64,000 bases of DNA from Idiomarina xiamenensis 10-D-4 (GTDB taxonomy: Bacteria > Pseudomonadota > Gammaproteobacteria > Enterobacterales > Alteromonadaceae): positions 62,001 to 126,000 of the forward strand of contig NZ_AMRG01000011.1 in the NCBI RefSeq assembly GCF_000299895.1, read 5' to 3'. The notes below the pieces were generated by a model. It did no database searches, was not told where the DNA came from, and saw only the letters and a program-made list of their open reading frames with translations. Shown piece after piece: positions 17,611 to 28,317 of this stretch. Position numbers and translations under genes: made by a program. The number at the start of each line of letters is the position of its first letter. Position 1 is the stretch's first letter.

Positions 17611-18683
17611 TGAGAGAAGCCATATTATTTATCGACCGCGATGGCACCTTGGTGCAGGAGCCACCCATTGACAAGCAACTCGACAGTCTTAGTAAGTTGG
17701 CGTTTGAACCGCATGTCATACCGGTATTGCTGCGCTTGCAACGCGCTGGCTATCGCTTGGTCATGGTCAGTAACCAAGATGGCCTAGGCAGCGACAGCTT
17801 TCCACAAGCTGATTTTGACGCGCCGCAGCAGTTTATTTTGCAAACCTTTAGCTCACAAGGCATTAACTTTGACGAGATCCTGATATGCCCACACTTTGCC
17901 GAAGCTAACTGTAGCTGCCGGAAACCCCGGCTCGGCTTAGTTGAGACGTTTTTGCAACAACAACGTTTAGACTTTGCTCGCTCCTATGTTATCGGTGACC
18001 GCGAGACCGACCTGCAGCTAGCGCGTAATATGGGCATTCAAGGGATCCGTTACGACCGCCAGCAGTGTCATTGGTTGCACATCGCCGAACAACTGTTAGA
18101 GCAACCGCGCACGGCATCAGTGGTGCGCACCACGCGCGAAACCGACATCCGCGTGGATGTTAATCTGGATAGCCCGACGCCGGTTAAGATTCAAACCGGT
18201 ATCGGCTTTTTTGACCATATGCTCGAGCAAATTGCCACCCACGCGGGTATTGCACTCAATGTAGCGGTTAGTGGCGACCTACACATTGACGACCATCACA
18301 CCGTTGAAGATACGGCGTTGGCGTTGGGACAAGCGTTGCGCCAAGCACTAGCTGATAAACGCGGTATCGCTCGTTTCGGTTTTAGTCTGCCCATGGACGA
18401 GTGCCGCGCCGATTGTGTATTAGACCTGTCGGGGCGTCCTTACTTACAGTTTTCTGCGGACTTTAGCCGTCCACAAGTGGGGCAAATGAATACCGAGATG
18501 GTGCCACACTTTTTTCGCTCGCTGACCGATGCAATGGCCATCAGCTTACACTTAAGTACCACCGAGGGTAACAGTCACCATCAAGTGGAAAGCTTATTCA
18601 AAGTGTTTGGCCGCGCGTTAGGCCAAGCCATTGCTCAGACCGAACAAGACACGCTGCCATCCAGTAAAGGAGTATTAGCATGA
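17610..18683 (+). CDS. hisB: Bifunctional histidinol-phosphatase / imidazoleglycerol-phosphate dehydratase
   Basis: Fusion enzyme of 357 residues for steps seven and nine. The N-terminal HAD phosphatase (about 1-165) has the DxD motif IDRDGT (Asp9, Asp11) and a zinc loop [11 protein letters not shown]. The C-terminal dehydratase (about 168-357) has [25 protein letters not shown] and the second metal motif [13 protein letters not shown]. This enterobacterial-type fusion is typical of gammaproteobacteria with a compact his operon. Its start overlaps the hisC stop and its end overlaps hisH by four bases. Confidence 0.97.
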   Translation: MREAILFIDRDGTLVQEPPIDKQLDSLSKLAFEPHVIPVLLRLQRAGYRLVMVSNQDGLGSDSFPQADFDAPQQFILQTFSSQGINFDEILICPHFAEANCSCRKPRLGLVETFLQQQRLDFARSYVIGDRETDLQLARNMGIQGIRYDRQQCHWLHIAEQLLEQPRTASVVRTTRETDIRVDVNLDSPTPVKIQTGIGFFDHMLEQIATHAGIALNVAVSGDLHIDDHHTVEDTALALGQALRQALADKRGIARFGFSLPMDECRADCVLDLSGRPYLQFSADFSRPQVGQMNTEMVPHFFRSLTDAMAISLHLSTTEGNSHHQVESLFKVFGRALGQAIAQTEQDTLPSSKGVLA

Positions 18684-19300
18684 ATGAGCGAGCGTTACCG
18701 GTGGTTATCATCAATACCGAGTGTGCCAATTTAGCGTCGGTGGCTAATGCCGTTAAACGACTCGGTTATCCAGCCCTAGTCAGTGATGATGCCGGTCACA
18801 TTGAGCGTGCTGAGCGTGTCATTTTACCCGGTGTTGGCAGCGCAGCAGCGGCCATGCGTAGCTTACAGCAAAAGCAGCTAGTGCATGTCATTCAACAACT
18901 GCAGCAGCCATTATTAGGCATCTGTTTGGGGATGCAGCTACTCACCGACTATTCCAGCGAGGGTGATGTGCGTTGTCTAGGCGTGATCCCGGGCCAGACC
19001 GAACGCCTGCAAGTGGCGCAGCAGCAGGAACAAACCCTGCCATTACCACATATGGGCTGGAATACGTTGCAGCAATGCCACCCCGCTCAGACAGCTTTAC
19101 GTGACAACGATTATTACTATTTTGTCCATAGCTACGCCGTGGCGGTGAACGATTACACGTTAGCGAGCTGCCATTACGGCCAGACATTCGCTGCGGTCAT
19201 CGGCCATAACAATTTTTACGGTACGCAGTTCCACCCTGAGCGCTCAGGCGCTGCGGGCGCGAGACTACTACAGCAATTTTTGGAGAATGGACAATGCTGA
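18680..19300 (+). CDS. hisH: Imidazole glycerol phosphate synthase, glutaminase subunit
   Basis: Class I glutamine amidotransferase that supplies ammonia to HisF. It has 206 residues (E. coli 196). The nucleophile elbow GICLGMQLL contains Cys82, the oxyanion motif is PGVGSA, and the catalytic His-x-Glu pair is in TQFHPERSG. Slight internal extension is seen around [20 protein letters not shown]. The gene overlaps hisB at its start and hisA by seven bases at its end. Confidence 0.96.
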   Translation: MNERALPVVIINTECANLASVANAVKRLGYPALVSDDAGHIERAERVILPGVGSAAAAMRSLQQKQLVHVIQQLQQPLLGICLGMQLLTDYSSEGDVRCLGVIPGQTERLQVAQQQEQTLPLPHMGWNTLQQCHPAQTALRDNDYYYFVHSYAVAVNDYTLASCHYGQTFAAVIGHNNFYGTQFHPERSGAAGARLLQQFLENGQC

Positions 19301-20031
19301 TCCCTGCTATCGATCTGATTGACGGTCAAGTGGTGCGTTTACGACAGGGCGACTTTAATCGTCAGACCACCTTTGCCAGTAGCCCGTTGGCATTAGCGCA
19401 AGACTATCAACAACAAGGGGCGGAATGGCTACATCTGGTCGATTTAGACGGTGCCCGAAACCCCGCACAACGACAGTTGCCATTAATCACTGAAATCGCG
19501 CAGACAGTTGGTTTGCGCTGTCAGGCTGGTGGCGGAGTGCGTAGTCGTACCGACCTTGAACAATTGCTGCAAAGCGGTATTGAACGGGTAGTGGTCGGTA
19601 GCGTCGCGGTGCAGCAGCCACAGCTGGTTAGCGCTTGGCTACGCCAGTTTGGTGGCGAACGGATAGTGGTCGCCATCGACGTCAATATCGCCGCCGATGG
19701 CGTCGCCTATGCAGCCACCAACGGCTGGCAAGCCGCCAGCCAACAGCCCATCGAAGCGGTATTAGCGCCGTTATTAACCAACGGTTGTCAACACGTACTT
19801 TGTACCGACATTAGCCGCGACGGCATGCTCAATGGCAGCAATGTGGCACTCTATCGGCGCTTAAAACAACACTACCCACAATTACAATGGCAAGCCTCTG
19901 GCGGTGTCGCCAGTGTTGATGATTTGCGCCAGCTAAAACAACAAGGCTGTGATAGCGTCATCCTCGGCCGCGCCTTGTTAGATGGTCGTTTTACTCTGAA
20001 GGAGGCATTAGCATGCTGGCAAAACGCATAA
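19294..20031 (+). CDS. hisA: ProFAR isomerase
   Basis: (Beta/alpha)8-barrel Amadori isomerase converting ProFAR to PRFAR, fourth step of the pathway. It has 245 residues, the same as E. coli. [19 protein letters not shown] provides the catalytic Asp at residue 7, AGGGVRSR and VVVGSVAV form the phosphate site, and [10 protein letters not shown] carries the second catalytic Asp. It overlaps hisF by 19 bases. Confidence 0.96.
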   Translation: MLIPAIDLIDGQVVRLRQGDFNRQTTFASSPLALAQDYQQQGAEWLHLVDLDGARNPAQRQLPLITEIAQTVGLRCQAGGGVRSRTDLEQLLQSGIERVVVGSVAVQQPQLVSAWLRQFGGERIVVAIDVNIAADGVAYAATNGWQAASQQPIEAVLAPLLTNGCQHVLCTDISRDGMLNGSNVALYRRLKQHYPQLQWQASGGVASVDDLRQLKQQGCDSVILGRALLDGRFTLKEALACWQNA

Positions 20032-20804
20032 TTCCTTGCTTGGACGTACGTGACGGACAAGTGGTTAAAGGCGTGCAGTTTCGCCAGCACCAAGTGGTTG
20101 GCGATATTCTGCAATTGGCCCAACGCTATGCCAACGAGGGCGCCGATGAACTGGTGTTTTACGACATCACCGCATCGACCGAGCAGCGCGTAGTCGATAA
20201 ATCCTGGGTTTCTCGTATCGCCGAGTACTTAGACATTCCGTTTACCGTTGCCGGTGGCATTCGCAGCCTGCAACAAGCACGCGAACTATTAGCCATGGGC
20301 GCCGATAAAATATCGATTAACTCGCCCGCGTTGCAGCAGCCGCAACTGATCGACAAGCTGGTGTCCGAATTTGGTCAACAATGTGTGGTTATCGGTATTG
20401 ACAGTTTTTATGACAACGACAGCCAACGCTACCAAGTGTATCAATTTACCGGCGACGAGAGCCGTGCTCAAGCGACGCGGTGGCAAGCTGCGCAGTGGCT
20501 ACATGAAGTGGTTGACCGTGGCGCTGGCGAGGTGGTGTTAAACTGTATGAACCAAGACGGTGTTAGAAACGGCTATGACATTGCACAACTGCGTGCCTTA
20601 CGGCCACACTGCCCGGTACCGCTGATTGCCTCTGGCGGCGCCGGCACCATAGCGCACTTTATTGAGGTGTTTCAGCAAGCCAACGTTGATGGCGCGCTTG
20701 CTGCCTCGGTATTTCATAAGCAACTGATCGCTATCGATCCGCTTAAGCAGGCGTTAGCTGCAGCAAATATTAATGTACGCCCCACTTGTTACTCACCCCA
20801 ATAA
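20013..20804 (+). CDS. hisF: Imidazole glycerol phosphate synthase, cyclase subunit
   Basis: Barrel partner of HisH; ammonia from HisH and PRFAR give imidazole glycerol phosphate and AICAR. It has 263 residues (E. coli 258). The N-terminus [19 protein letters not shown] has the catalytic Asp at position 11. [15 protein letters not shown] and the late LIASGGAGT follow. The start within the end of hisA has a GGAGG ribosome-binding site (GAAGGAGGC) eight bases ahead. Confidence 0.97.
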   Translation: MLAKRIIPCLDVRDGQVVKGVQFRQHQVVGDILQLAQRYANEGADELVFYDITASTEQRVVDKSWVSRIAEYLDIPFTVAGGIRSLQQARELLAMGADKISINSPALQQPQLIDKLVSEFGQQCVVIGIDSFYDNDSQRYQVYQFTGDESRAQATRWQAAQWLHEVVDRGAGEVVLNCMNQDGVRNGYDIAQLRALRPHCPVPLIASGGAGTIAHFIEVFQQANVDGALAASVFHKQLIAIDPLKQALAAANINVRPTCYSPQ

Positions 20805-20814
20805 GGAAGTCAAC

Positions 20815-21438
20815 ATGACAGTACAGCGACAATCACTGACTGACGCCGATTTAGGCAAATTGGCTTGGCAAAAAGGTGCAGGTTTGCTGCCCTGCGTAGT
20901 GCAACACGCACTCACCGGGCAAGTGTTAATGCTCGGTTATATGACCCGTGAAAGCGCCGCAATGTCGCTACAAAGCGGTAAAGTGACATTTTTTAGTCGC
21001 AGTAAGCAACGACTCTGGTGTAAAGGCGAAAGCTCAGGCCATTTTTTGCTATTGCAACACTTATATGGCGATTGCGACGACGATAGCCTTTTAGCATTAG
21101 CGTTGCCCGAAGGACCGACGTGCCACTTGGGTAGCAATAGTTGCTTTACCGATCAGGCCCAGCCTACGTTAGCGTTACTGCAACAAACCATAACCGAGCG
21201 CGCGACAAACGTAAGTGACGACAGTTACACCGCAACACTGTTACAAGGTGGTGTTAAACGGGTTGCCCAAAAAGTCGGGGAAGAAGGGGTTGAGGTGGCG
21301 CTCGCGGCGGTTGCCGAGGACGACCAGTCTCTTTGCAACGAAGCCGCCGACTTGCTTTATCACCTATTAGTTACTTTACAAGCACGGCAGCTAAGCTTAA
21401 CCGATGTGCTAACGGTGTTACAGCAGCGTCAGCGTTAA
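20815..21438 (+). CDS. hisIE: Bifunctional phosphoribosyl-AMP cyclohydrolase / phosphoribosyl-ATP pyrophosphohydrolase
   Basis: Fusion for steps two and three of histidine synthesis, 207 residues. The cyclohydrolase part (about 1-115) has MLGYMTRES, GKVTFFSRSKQRLWCKGE and the zinc-site GDCDDDSLL...PTCHLGSNSCF. The pyrophosphohydrolase part has KVGEEGVEVALAA and NEAADLLYHLLV. The ATG at 20815 with an AAGGAAG ribosome-binding site is preferred over an in-frame codon inside hisF. It is the last gene of the operon, five bases from the convergent MATE gene, with no clear terminator between. Confidence 0.96.
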   Translation: MTVQRQSLTDADLGKLAWQKGAGLLPCVVQHALTGQVLMLGYMTRESAAMSLQSGKVTFFSRSKQRLWCKGESSGHFLLLQHLYGDCDDDSLLALALPEGPTCHLGSNSCFTDQAQPTLALLQQTITERATNVSDDSYTATLLQGGVKRVAQKVGEEGVEVALAAVAEDDQSLCNEAADLLYHLLVTLQARQLSLTDVLTVLQQRQR

Positions 21439-21443
21439 CGGCA

Positions 21444-22835
21444 TTATTCAACAGTGGCCTCGCTAGCTAAGCTATGGTCACTGTTGCGGTGATGTTTAAC
21501 GATATAGCGTAAACGCCAACTCAGTAGAATGGCAGCACAGGTTAGCCCGGTAATAAAACCGATCCAGAAGCCAGCGGCTCCCATTGCCGGCACCAGCCAG
21601 TCGGTTAAGCCGAGAATAGCACCGACCGACAAGCCAAATGGCCAATACGAGACAAAAGTGATGAGCATTGCCATATTGGTGTCTTTATAACCGCGCAAGG
21701 TACCAATATTAATCGCCTGAAAGGTATCCGACAGGGTAAAAATTGCCGCTAACCCCATTAACTGCGCGGCCAGTACGATGATAGCTTGATTGTCGGTATA
21801 TAAACCCGCCAACCAACTACCGCCTAAGTACATGCCAATACCATTGACCGCGGCAAAGCTCATGCCCAGCACCATGGCTAAACGGTAACTGCGCATCGCA
21901 TTGGCTGGCGTACCAGCGCCAAGTGCAAAACCCACCCGCAAGGTAATCGCCATCGACAAGCTCATCGGCACCATATACACCAACGCCGAAATATTCATCG
22001 CTATCTGATGTGACGACACCACTTCAGGCCCTAACGGGGCAATTAATAATGCCACGGCAGCAAATAAGCTGACCTCGAAAAAAATCGCCATAGCGATAGG
22101 GAAACCCAAACGGATCAGATAAACCACGTCATCCCAATTTGGCCAATAAATGCGGCTAAACAATTTAATCTCGCGAAAGCGTTTGGCGCTGTAGACATAG
22201 AGCAACATGCTCAGCCCCATCACCCATAACACAATGGCAGAGGCTAAGCCGCAACCAGCGCCGCCCATCGCTGGCACACCAAAATGGCCGTGAATAAATA
22301 TGTAGTTGGCTGGAATGTTGACCAGTAGACCGATACTGGAAATGACCAACGATGGCATGGTGTGCGACAAGCCCTCACAGAAATTACGTAACACCACATA
22401 AATCAATAGCGCCGGTAACCCCCAAATAATATAACCCAGATAGTCTAGCGTGACCGCGCGAAACTGTGCTTCGACATCCATCACATCAAGCAATAAAGGC
22501 GCGGCTAACACCGTCGCGACAGCTAATAAACCACCTAGTGCACAGCTGTAAAAGCCCTGCTGGGTGATATTGGCGATACGCCATTGTTCATTGGCGCCAT
22601 GCAAATGCGAAATGACCGGCGCTAACGCTAGCGCTAAGCCAAACATCAACAGTATCGCTGGTAGCCAGATACTACCGCCCACCGATACCGCCGCTAAATC
22701 GACCGCTCCAGCCTGCCCAGCCATCAACGTATCAACCACGCTCATGAGCGTTTGTGTCACTTGCGCAACGAGGATCGGACCGGTGAGCTTGGCCAGTTTA
22801 ATCAATTCACTGCGATAACTACTGACGACTTGCAA
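21444..22835 (-). CDS. MATE-family multidrug efflux protein (NorM-like)
   Basis: Inner-membrane cation-coupled exporter with twelve predicted helices. From a TTG at 22835 the protein is 463 residues, close to NorM (about 460), and begins MQVVSSYRSELIKLAKLTGP. AAGAGAG sits eight bases before the TTG. An ATG 27 codons earlier lies within the 3' end of the upstream cysteine desulfurase and gives an atypical N-terminus. Family blocks are TLMSVVDTLMAG, AAVSVGGSIWLP and ALGAGTPANAMRSYR. Substrate is unknown. It converges on the his operon. Confidence 0.88.
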   Translation of the reverse strand: MQVVSSYRSELIKLAKLTGPILVAQVTQTLMSVVDTLMAGQAGAVDLAAVSVGGSIWLPAILLMFGLALALAPVISHLHGANEQWRIANITQQGFYSCALGGLLAVATVLAAPLLLDVMDVEAQFRAVTLDYLGYIIWGLPALLIYVVLRNFCEGLSHTMPSLVISSIGLLVNIPANYIFIHGHFGVPAMGGAGCGLASAIVLWVMGLSMLLYVYSAKRFREIKLFSRIYWPNWDDVVYLIRLGFPIAMAIFFEVSLFAAVALLIAPLGPEVVSSHQIAMNISALVYMVPMSLSMAITLRVGFALGAGTPANAMRSYRLAMVLGMSFAAVNGIGMYLGGSWLAGLYTDNQAIIVLAAQLMGLAAIFTLSDTFQAINIGTLRGYKDTNMAMLITFVSYWPFGLSVGAILGLTDWLVPAMGAAGFWIGFITGLTCAAILLSWRLRYIVKHHRNSDHSLASEATVE

Positions 22836-22878
22836 AGTGATAACTCTCTTGTTGTTGGCTAGCCACACTAGCCCAGAT

Positions 22879-24066
22879 TTACTCAATAAATAGTTGGTAG
22901 GCTTGATCAAGGGCATCTACCACGCGTTGCATGTCGTCATCCCTATTATTCAAGCCCCATGACAAGCGTACCACCGAACTGAGACCGAGTTGCTGTAACA
23001 GCGGCTGCGCGCAATGCTGGCCAGCACGTACAGCAATGCCCGCTTCGTCTAACATGAAAGCCAAATCCTGACTATGAATCGACTCACAGTAAAGACTGAG
23101 CAGCGGAATTCGACGGCTCGTGTTGGCGGCCACTCGCTGTAACCACGGTCGCTGCGCCAACTGTTGCTGAAGCCAGTTAAACGATTGCTCGACTTGTGCT
23201 TGGTGTGGCGCTTGTTCAGCAAACCATTGCAGCGCATTGGTTAAGCCGACGGCTGCGGCCACGTTGGGTGTACCGGCCTCAAATCGGTGTATATCCGGCA
23301 ACCAGCTGGCACTGAACGGGGTAACTTGCGCGACCATACCACCACCCCGGATCTGCGGTGTTAACTGCGGCCACCAGTCGGCGGCTAAATACATTACCGC
23401 GACCCCGACTGGGGCATACACTTTATGCGCTGAAAACACCAAGGCATCACACTGCAACTGGTCAACGTCAAGCGCTAAATGAGCAGCGCTCTGCGCCGCA
23501 TCAACAATGACCCGAGCGCCCTGTTTATGGGCATGCCGACAAATCTCTTCAACGGGGTTGATAACGCCCGAGACATTGGACACATGAGTGATCGCGACTA
23601 AATCGGTATCGCTATCAATCAATTGCTGCCACTGTTGTATCTCGCCACTTTCGACAGCAACCGGCAGCACCACAAACTCGGCGCCGCAACGTTGTGCTAA
23701 ATATTGCCAAGGCAGCCAATTAGCGTGATGTTCCGCAGCACTAACAACAATTTTACGTAAATCAGGTTGCTGCTCCGCCAACATCAAGGCCAAATGATTG
23801 AGCGCTTGCGTAGTACTGGTTTGTAAGCTCACATCGGCAGCGTTAGCGCCGATGAATGTGGCAGCAGTTTGCCGACACCGTTCCCACGCTTCAGTCGCTG
23901 AACGGGCGCGTTGATGGGCGCCACGGTGAGCGTTAGCGTGCGCGTACTGCCAGTATTGTTGCTGCGCGTTCAACACCGATATGGGTAATTGGCTAGTTGC
24001 AGCGTTATCCAGATAGATCAGGTCACTATCGGTTAAATAGGAAAACTGTTCGCGGCAGCTCAACAT
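22879..24066 (-). CDS. Cysteine desulfurase, SufS/CsdA family
   Basis: PLP enzyme taking sulphur from cysteine, 395 residues. It has the DNAATSQLP start, HRGAHQRARSAT, AEHHANWLPWQ, Lys215 in VFSAHKVYAPVG as the PLP anchor and the persulfide cysteine Cys352 in VRAGQHCAQPLL. The RAGxHCA context marks group II (SufS/CsdA), not IscS. Group II enzymes usually need a SufE/CsdE partner, and none is found beside it, so it is more likely CsdA-like than part of a suf operon. The MATE gene follows 43 bases downstream. Confidence 0.9.
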   Translation of the reverse strand: MLSCREQFSYLTDSDLIYLDNAATSQLPISVLNAQQQYWQYAHANAHRGAHQRARSATEAWERCRQTAATFIGANAADVSLQTSTTQALNHLALMLAEQQPDLRKIVVSAAEHHANWLPWQYLAQRCGAEFVVLPVAVESGEIQQWQQLIDSDTDLVAITHVSNVSGVINPVEEICRHAHKQGARVIVDAAQSAAHLALDVDQLQCDALVFSAHKVYAPVGVAVMYLAADWWPQLTPQIRGGGMVAQVTPFSASWLPDIHRFEAGTPNVAAAVGLTNALQWFAEQAPHQAQVEQSFNWLQQQLAQRPWLQRVAANTSRRIPLLSLYCESIHSQDLAFMLDEAGIAVRAGQHCAQPLLQQLGLSSVVRLSWGLNNRDDDMQRVVDALDQAYQLFIE

Positions 24067-24155
24067 GACAAGCTCATCGGGGTTACTGACGGTTAGCCTG
24101 CTAGTATATCAGGCTAACCCCAGCACCACACACCTTAGTCTCACTAAACGCCGGC

Positions 24156-24950
24156 CTATTTTGACGCCAGTAAAAACGCCAACAAATGCGTGTTCACCTC
24201 TTCGGCGTGAGTGATTGGACCCATATGACCTGCTGCGATAGTCACTTGCTGCAAATTAGCTAACACCGTCGACAATGCTTGCGCGACGGCATGAGCACTA
24301 CGCCGACTATAACGTCCTTGCAGTAATAGCGTGGGCTGTTCAATCGCGGCGTAATCAGCTAGCCCCAAAGGCTCATTGATCAAGGCCTGAAAATCCAAAC
24401 TGACCTTGGCATTCTGTTGCACCATCAAAGTTTGTATGCGACTGGGTAACGCGTCAAAAAAGCCGGCATCGTTCCAGTAATCGACAAAAGCGCGGGTGGC
24501 ACCGCGTTCATCTAAGGTTTCGACTTGCTCGCTAACACTAAATATTTCAGCACGCGCTGGCGAGTCCTCAGCTAATACGTTGAATGCTACCGGTTCATAC
24601 ACCGCTAAACGGTCTACAGCAAAAGGCTGCTGCAGCGCCAATTTCAAGGCCAGCGCGCCACCATAGGAGTGTCCCACTAGCGTCAATGGCTGGGTAATCG
24701 CTAAAGCCTCGATGATCGCCTGTAGACGCTCTACCTCGACGCTAAAACGAAAAAAATCGCTAGCGGGTGTGGCGGGTGCTTGCCCATAGCCGTATAGGTC
24801 GACAGCGATAACAAAACGCTGTGTCTGTATCTGTTCGATTAACCCCCGCCACTGTCCGCTATTACTTTGCGAACTGTGTAATAGCAGTAACGGTGCCTGC
24901 TGTCGATCACCGTAACAATGTACGCCAGGCAATTGCATTGATTTGTCCAT
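24156..24950 (-). CDS. Alpha/beta-fold hydrolase
   Basis: A 264-residue predicted hydrolase. LLLLHSSQSNSGQW is the oxyanion strand, VDLYGYGQAP the following turn, GHSYGG the nucleophile elbow with Ser95, and AAGHMGPITH the histidine. The acid is probably in the LLLQGRYSRRS region, where the usual Asp is not obvious. Homologues are annotated only by fold. It starts six bases after the MAPEG gene, so the two are probably one transcript. Confidence 0.85.
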   Translation of the reverse strand: MDKSMQLPGVHCYGDRQQAPLLLLHSSQSNSGQWRGLIEQIQTQRFVIAVDLYGYGQAPATPASDFFRFSVEVERLQAIIEALAITQPLTLVGHSYGGALALKLALQQPFAVDRLAVYEPVAFNVLAEDSPARAEIFSVSEQVETLDERGATRAFVDYWNDAGFFDALPSRIQTLMVQQNAKVSLDFQALINEPLGLADYAAIEQPTLLLQGRYSRRSAHAVAQALSTVLANLQQVTIAAGHMGPITHAEEVNTHLLAFLLASK

Positions 24951-24956
24951 TTAACG

Positions 24957-25364
24957 CTAAGCCATTAAACGTTGTATGGCGACGCCCAATAAATAGCCGC
25001 TACTTAATAACAACACGGTGAAATTTAACAACACGCCAACGCTTCTTGCTAGCGACACGCCGGCATTGCTGCTCAGGCCAATCGCATGGAAAACACGCGC
25101 GATGAATAACCCAGCTCCTAAGCTATGCAACAACAATGGCGAAGCACCTAAAAAAGCCATTAAAGTCAAAATCAATAACAGCAAGGGTACATATTCGATA
25201 AAATTACCGTGCGCACGAATGGCCGTTTGTAAAGATAGTTCTTTACCACTACCAATGCCCACCCGATAGCGCCAACGCAAACGAATAATCCGAGCCGATA
25301 GCACAAACAATAATAACGCTAACAGCGATGCATAAAGCCCGACGATAGTTAATGATTCAGTCAT
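24957..25364 (-). CDS. MAPEG-family membrane protein
   Basis: A 135-residue four-helix inner-membrane protein of the MAPEG family (YecN-like). It has the helix-loop LRWRYRVGIGSGKE, then LQTAIRAHGNFIEYVPLLLL, which carries the characteristic Arg-x-His-x-Asn-x-x-Glu glutathione-site signature, and ARVFHAIG after the third helix. Eukaryotic relatives are glutathione transferases; the bacterial role is uncharacterised. The ATG at 25364 is chosen because the upstream extension adds a second hydrophobic stretch not seen in the family. Confidence 0.88.
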   Translation of the reverse strand: MTESLTIVGLYASLLALLLFVLSARIIRLRWRYRVGIGSGKELSLQTAIRAHGNFIEYVPLLLLILTLMAFLGASPLLLHSLGAGLFIARVFHAIGLSSNAGVSLARSVGVLLNFTVLLLSSGYLLGVAIQRLMA

Positions 25365-25413
25365 GTGATGCCTATTGCTTATGATTAGAAGTATTAGCTT
25401 GCAAGATAGCATA

Positions 25414-25439
25414 AAAAAACCCAACCGGAAGTTGGGTTT
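25414..25439 (-). terminator. Rho-independent terminator downstream of adk
   Basis: Stem AAACCCAAC (25417-25425) with GTTGGGTTT (25431-25439), followed on the minus strand by seven T residues. It lies about 60 bases after the adk stop. Confidence 0.85.
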
Positions 25440-25495
25440 AGCGATTTAATTTGGTTTTAATACGACCATAAAAAAACCTAGCGAACAATTGTCGA

Positions 25496-26179
<684 letters not shown>

Positions 26180-26224
26180 TTAACAGGAAAAAGATATGCC
26201 CGAACTTTACCGAGTTGTCAGCCG

Positions 26225-26288
26225 CTTTACAAGTCTGTAAACAGCGCCAGTACAGGGCTTTAGACTATAGTCTCAGTACTGACGCTGG
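26225..26288 (-). other. Structured intergenic element between htpG and adk
   Basis: Two adjacent inverted repeats are visible: TTTACA-4-TGTAAA at 26226-26241, and a longer imperfect stem pairing CAGCGCCAGTAC (26242-26253) with GTACTGACGCTG (26276-26287; one mismatch) around an inner palindrome AGACTATAGTCT (26262-26273). There is no T-tract after either stem in the direction of htpG, so a simple intrinsic terminator is not obvious. It could be a processing site, a regulatory element or an htpG 3' end structure. Confidence 0.5.
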
Positions 26289-26313
26289 TTACCATGCGGG
26301 TTATAGCCTGCTA

Positions 26314-28245
26314 TCAGGCGTTTTTGTCACGCAGCTGTAACATTAATTTGTTAAGCCGCGATACATAGCTGGCGGGATCTTTCAGGCTACCTCGTTCGGC
26401 TAGCGTGGCCTGATCAAGCAATACCTCAGCCCACTCCGCGAACAGACTCTGATCGTCAACGGCGCTAACATGTTGCACGAGCGGGTGAGATGGATTTAAC
26501 TCAAAAATATATTTGGTTTCCGGCACTTTCTGACCGGCGGCCTCCATCAGCTTCGCCATTTGCGTGCTCATATCATTGTCATCGGTAATGATACAGGCCG
26601 GTGAATCGGTCAAACGATGAGTGACACGAACATCTTTGACGCGTTCACCTAAAGCGGTTTTAAAGCGCGTTAGCTGTTCGGCAAAGTCTTTCTCGGCAGC
26701 TTCCTGTTCGGCTTTATCTTGCTCGTCATCTAGTTCGCCCAAGTCTAAATCGCCACGCGTCACCGACTGCAACGGCTTGTCACTGTATTCGTCTAAGTGA
26801 CTCATGAGCCATTCGTCAATGCGGTCAAACATCAATAAGACTTCGACGCCTTTTTTACGGAAGATTTCCAAGGCCGGGTTGTTCTTAGCCGCTTCATAGC
26901 TATCAGCAACGATGTAATAAATCTTATCTTGGCCATCTTGCATACGGCCGATGTAATCGTCTAACGAGACCTGTTGTTGCGAACTATTTTCGTGGGTAGA
27001 GGCAAAACGCAGTAGGCTGGCAATCTTTTCTTTGTTGCCGCTATCTTCTGCTGGCCCCTCTTTAAGCACATTACCAAAGGTATCCCAGAATGTCTGATAA
27101 CTGGCTTGGTCGTCTTTCGCCAGCTTACTGAGCATCTGTAGTACTTTTTTGGTACTACCGTTGCGCATCGAGCGAGTGATTTTGTTGTCTTGCAAAATTT
27201 CACGCGAGACATTTAACGGTAGGTCATTAGAGTCAACCAGACCGCGCACAAAACGCAGATAGGTCGGCATCAATTGCTCAGCATCATCCATAATGAAAAC
27301 GCGCTTCACGTATAATTTAACGCCGTGTTGCTGATCGCGATTCCAGAGGTCCCAAGGTGCGCGTTTGGGTACATACAATAGGCTCGTATACTCGGTTTTA
27401 CCCTCGACTTTGTTATGGCTCCATAGCAATGGGTCATCAAAATCATGGGCAACGGTTTTATAAAACTCTTTGTATTCGTCATCGCTAATATCGCCTTTAT
27501 CGCGAGTCCATAGCGCTTGACCTGAGTTTATGGTTTCCCACTGGCCGGGCTCAGCCGGGATTTTTTCGCCATCCGGGCCGTCACGTTCAGGGGTTTCTTC
27601 GCGCCACATTTGAACCGGAATACTAATATGTTCTGAATACTTATTGATGATGCCCCGTAAGCGGAAGTCATCCAGAAACTCTTGGCTGTCCTCACTAATA
27701 AACAAGATCACATCGGTGCCGCGGTTAGCTTTATCGATGGTCGCCAGCTCAAACTCGCCCTCACCTTGCGAGCTCCACTCAACTCCTTCGCTGCTGTCGC
27801 TAGTGGCAGCGCGTGTGCGCACCACGACTTTATTGGCAACGATAAAAGCAGAATAAAAACCCACACCAAATTGGCCAATCAGCTGACTGTCTCGCGCCTG
27901 GTCGCCTGATAACTGACTAAAAAACTCGGCGGTGCCCGACTTGGCAATAGTACCCAAGTTGCGGATCACATCGTCACGGTTCATACCGATACCGTTATCG
28001 CTGATAGTGATAGTACCGGCTTCTTTATCGACGCTCAGGCGCACACGTAGCTCACTATCACCTTGATATAAGCTATTATCGCTCAGCGCTTTAAAACGCA
28101 GCTTATCGGCTGCATCAGAGGCGTTGGATACCAACTCGCGCAGGAAGATTTCTTTGTTCGAATACAACGAGTGGATCATCAGGTGAAGTAATTGCTTCAC
28201 CTCGGTTTGAAAACCGTGCTTTTCGGTTTCGCGGGCTTCTGCCAT
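26314..28245 (-). CDS. htpG: Molecular chaperone HtpG (Hsp90)
   Basis: Cytoplasmic Hsp90 of 643 residues (E. coli 624). The GHKL ATPase domain comes first (about 1-230), with [20 protein letters not shown] (ATP-site Glu and Asn), [10 protein letters not shown] and [13 protein letters not shown]. The middle domain has [10 protein letters not shown] with its catalytic Arg, and the C-terminal dimerisation domain ends LQLRDKNA, without the eukaryotic MEEVD tail. An acidic insertion around [20 protein letters not shown] is typical. An AAGGAGAG ribosome-binding site precedes the ATG. Heat-shock control is suggested by a sigma-32-like promoter just after recR. Confidence 0.98.
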   Translation of the reverse strand: MAEARETEKHGFQTEVKQLLHLMIHSLYSNKEIFLRELVSNASDAADKLRFKALSDNSLYQGDSELRVRLSVDKEAGTITISDNGIGMNRDDVIRNLGTIAKSGTAEFFSQLSGDQARDSQLIGQFGVGFYSAFIVANKVVVRTRAATSDSSEGVEWSSQGEGEFELATIDKANRGTDVILFISEDSQEFLDDFRLRGIINKYSEHISIPVQMWREETPERDGPDGEKIPAEPGQWETINSGQALWTRDKGDISDDEYKEFYKTVAHDFDDPLLWSHNKVEGKTEYTSLLYVPKRAPWDLWNRDQQHGVKLYVKRVFIMDDAEQLMPTYLRFVRGLVDSNDLPLNVSREILQDNKITRSMRNGSTKKVLQMLSKLAKDDQASYQTFWDTFGNVLKEGPAEDSGNKEKIASLLRFASTHENSSQQQVSLDDYIGRMQDGQDKIYYIVADSYEAAKNNPALEIFRKKGVEVLLMFDRIDEWLMSHLDEYSDKPLQSVTRGDLDLGELDDEQDKAEQEAAEKDFAEQLTRFKTALGERVKDVRVTHRLTDSPACIITDDNDMSTQMAKLMEAAGQKVPETKYIFELNPSHPLVQHVSAVDDQSLFAEWAEVLLDQATLAERGSLKDPASYVSRLNKLMLQLRDKNA

Positions 28246-28260
28246 GGCAGTCTCTCCTTA

Positions 28261-28290
28261 CTTACATTGATAACGTATTATCAATGTAAG
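28261..28290. promoter_or_regulatory. Perfect 13-bp inverted repeat over the htpG start region
   Basis: CTTACATTGATAA (28261-28273) and TTATCAATGTAAG (28278-28290) are separated by four bases. The repeat covers the predicted -10 and transcription start of the htpG heat-shock promoter and ends about 15 bases before the htpG ATG. It has the size and symmetry of a repressor operator; the cognate regulator is not identified. A Fur match was considered, but the half-site spacing is one base too long. Confidence 0.7.
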
Positions 28291-28317
28291 TGGGGGCTGA
28301 CCTTAGCTTTTCAAGGG
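28287..28317 (-). promoter_or_regulatory. Sigma-32 (heat-shock) promoter of htpG
   Basis: On the minus strand, CCCTTGAAA (28309-28317) is followed after 13 bases by CCCCACTTA (28287-28295). This is a close match to the sigma-32 consensus (CTTGAAA and CCCCATnT with 13-15 spacing). It begins right at the recR stop codon, so htpG can be transcribed apart from the dnaX-recR operon under heat stress. Confidence 0.75.

Noticed and set aside
22836-22916. Longer MATE protein starting at 22916
   Set aside because: The extra 27 residues lie inside the cysteine desulfurase gene, are not NorM-like, and a TTG with AAGAGAG gives the family length.
28261-28290. Fur box at the htpG inverted repeat
   Set aside because: TGATAA and TTATCA half-sites are present, but separated by four bases instead of the three of the Fur 7-1-7 pattern, and htpG is not an iron gene.
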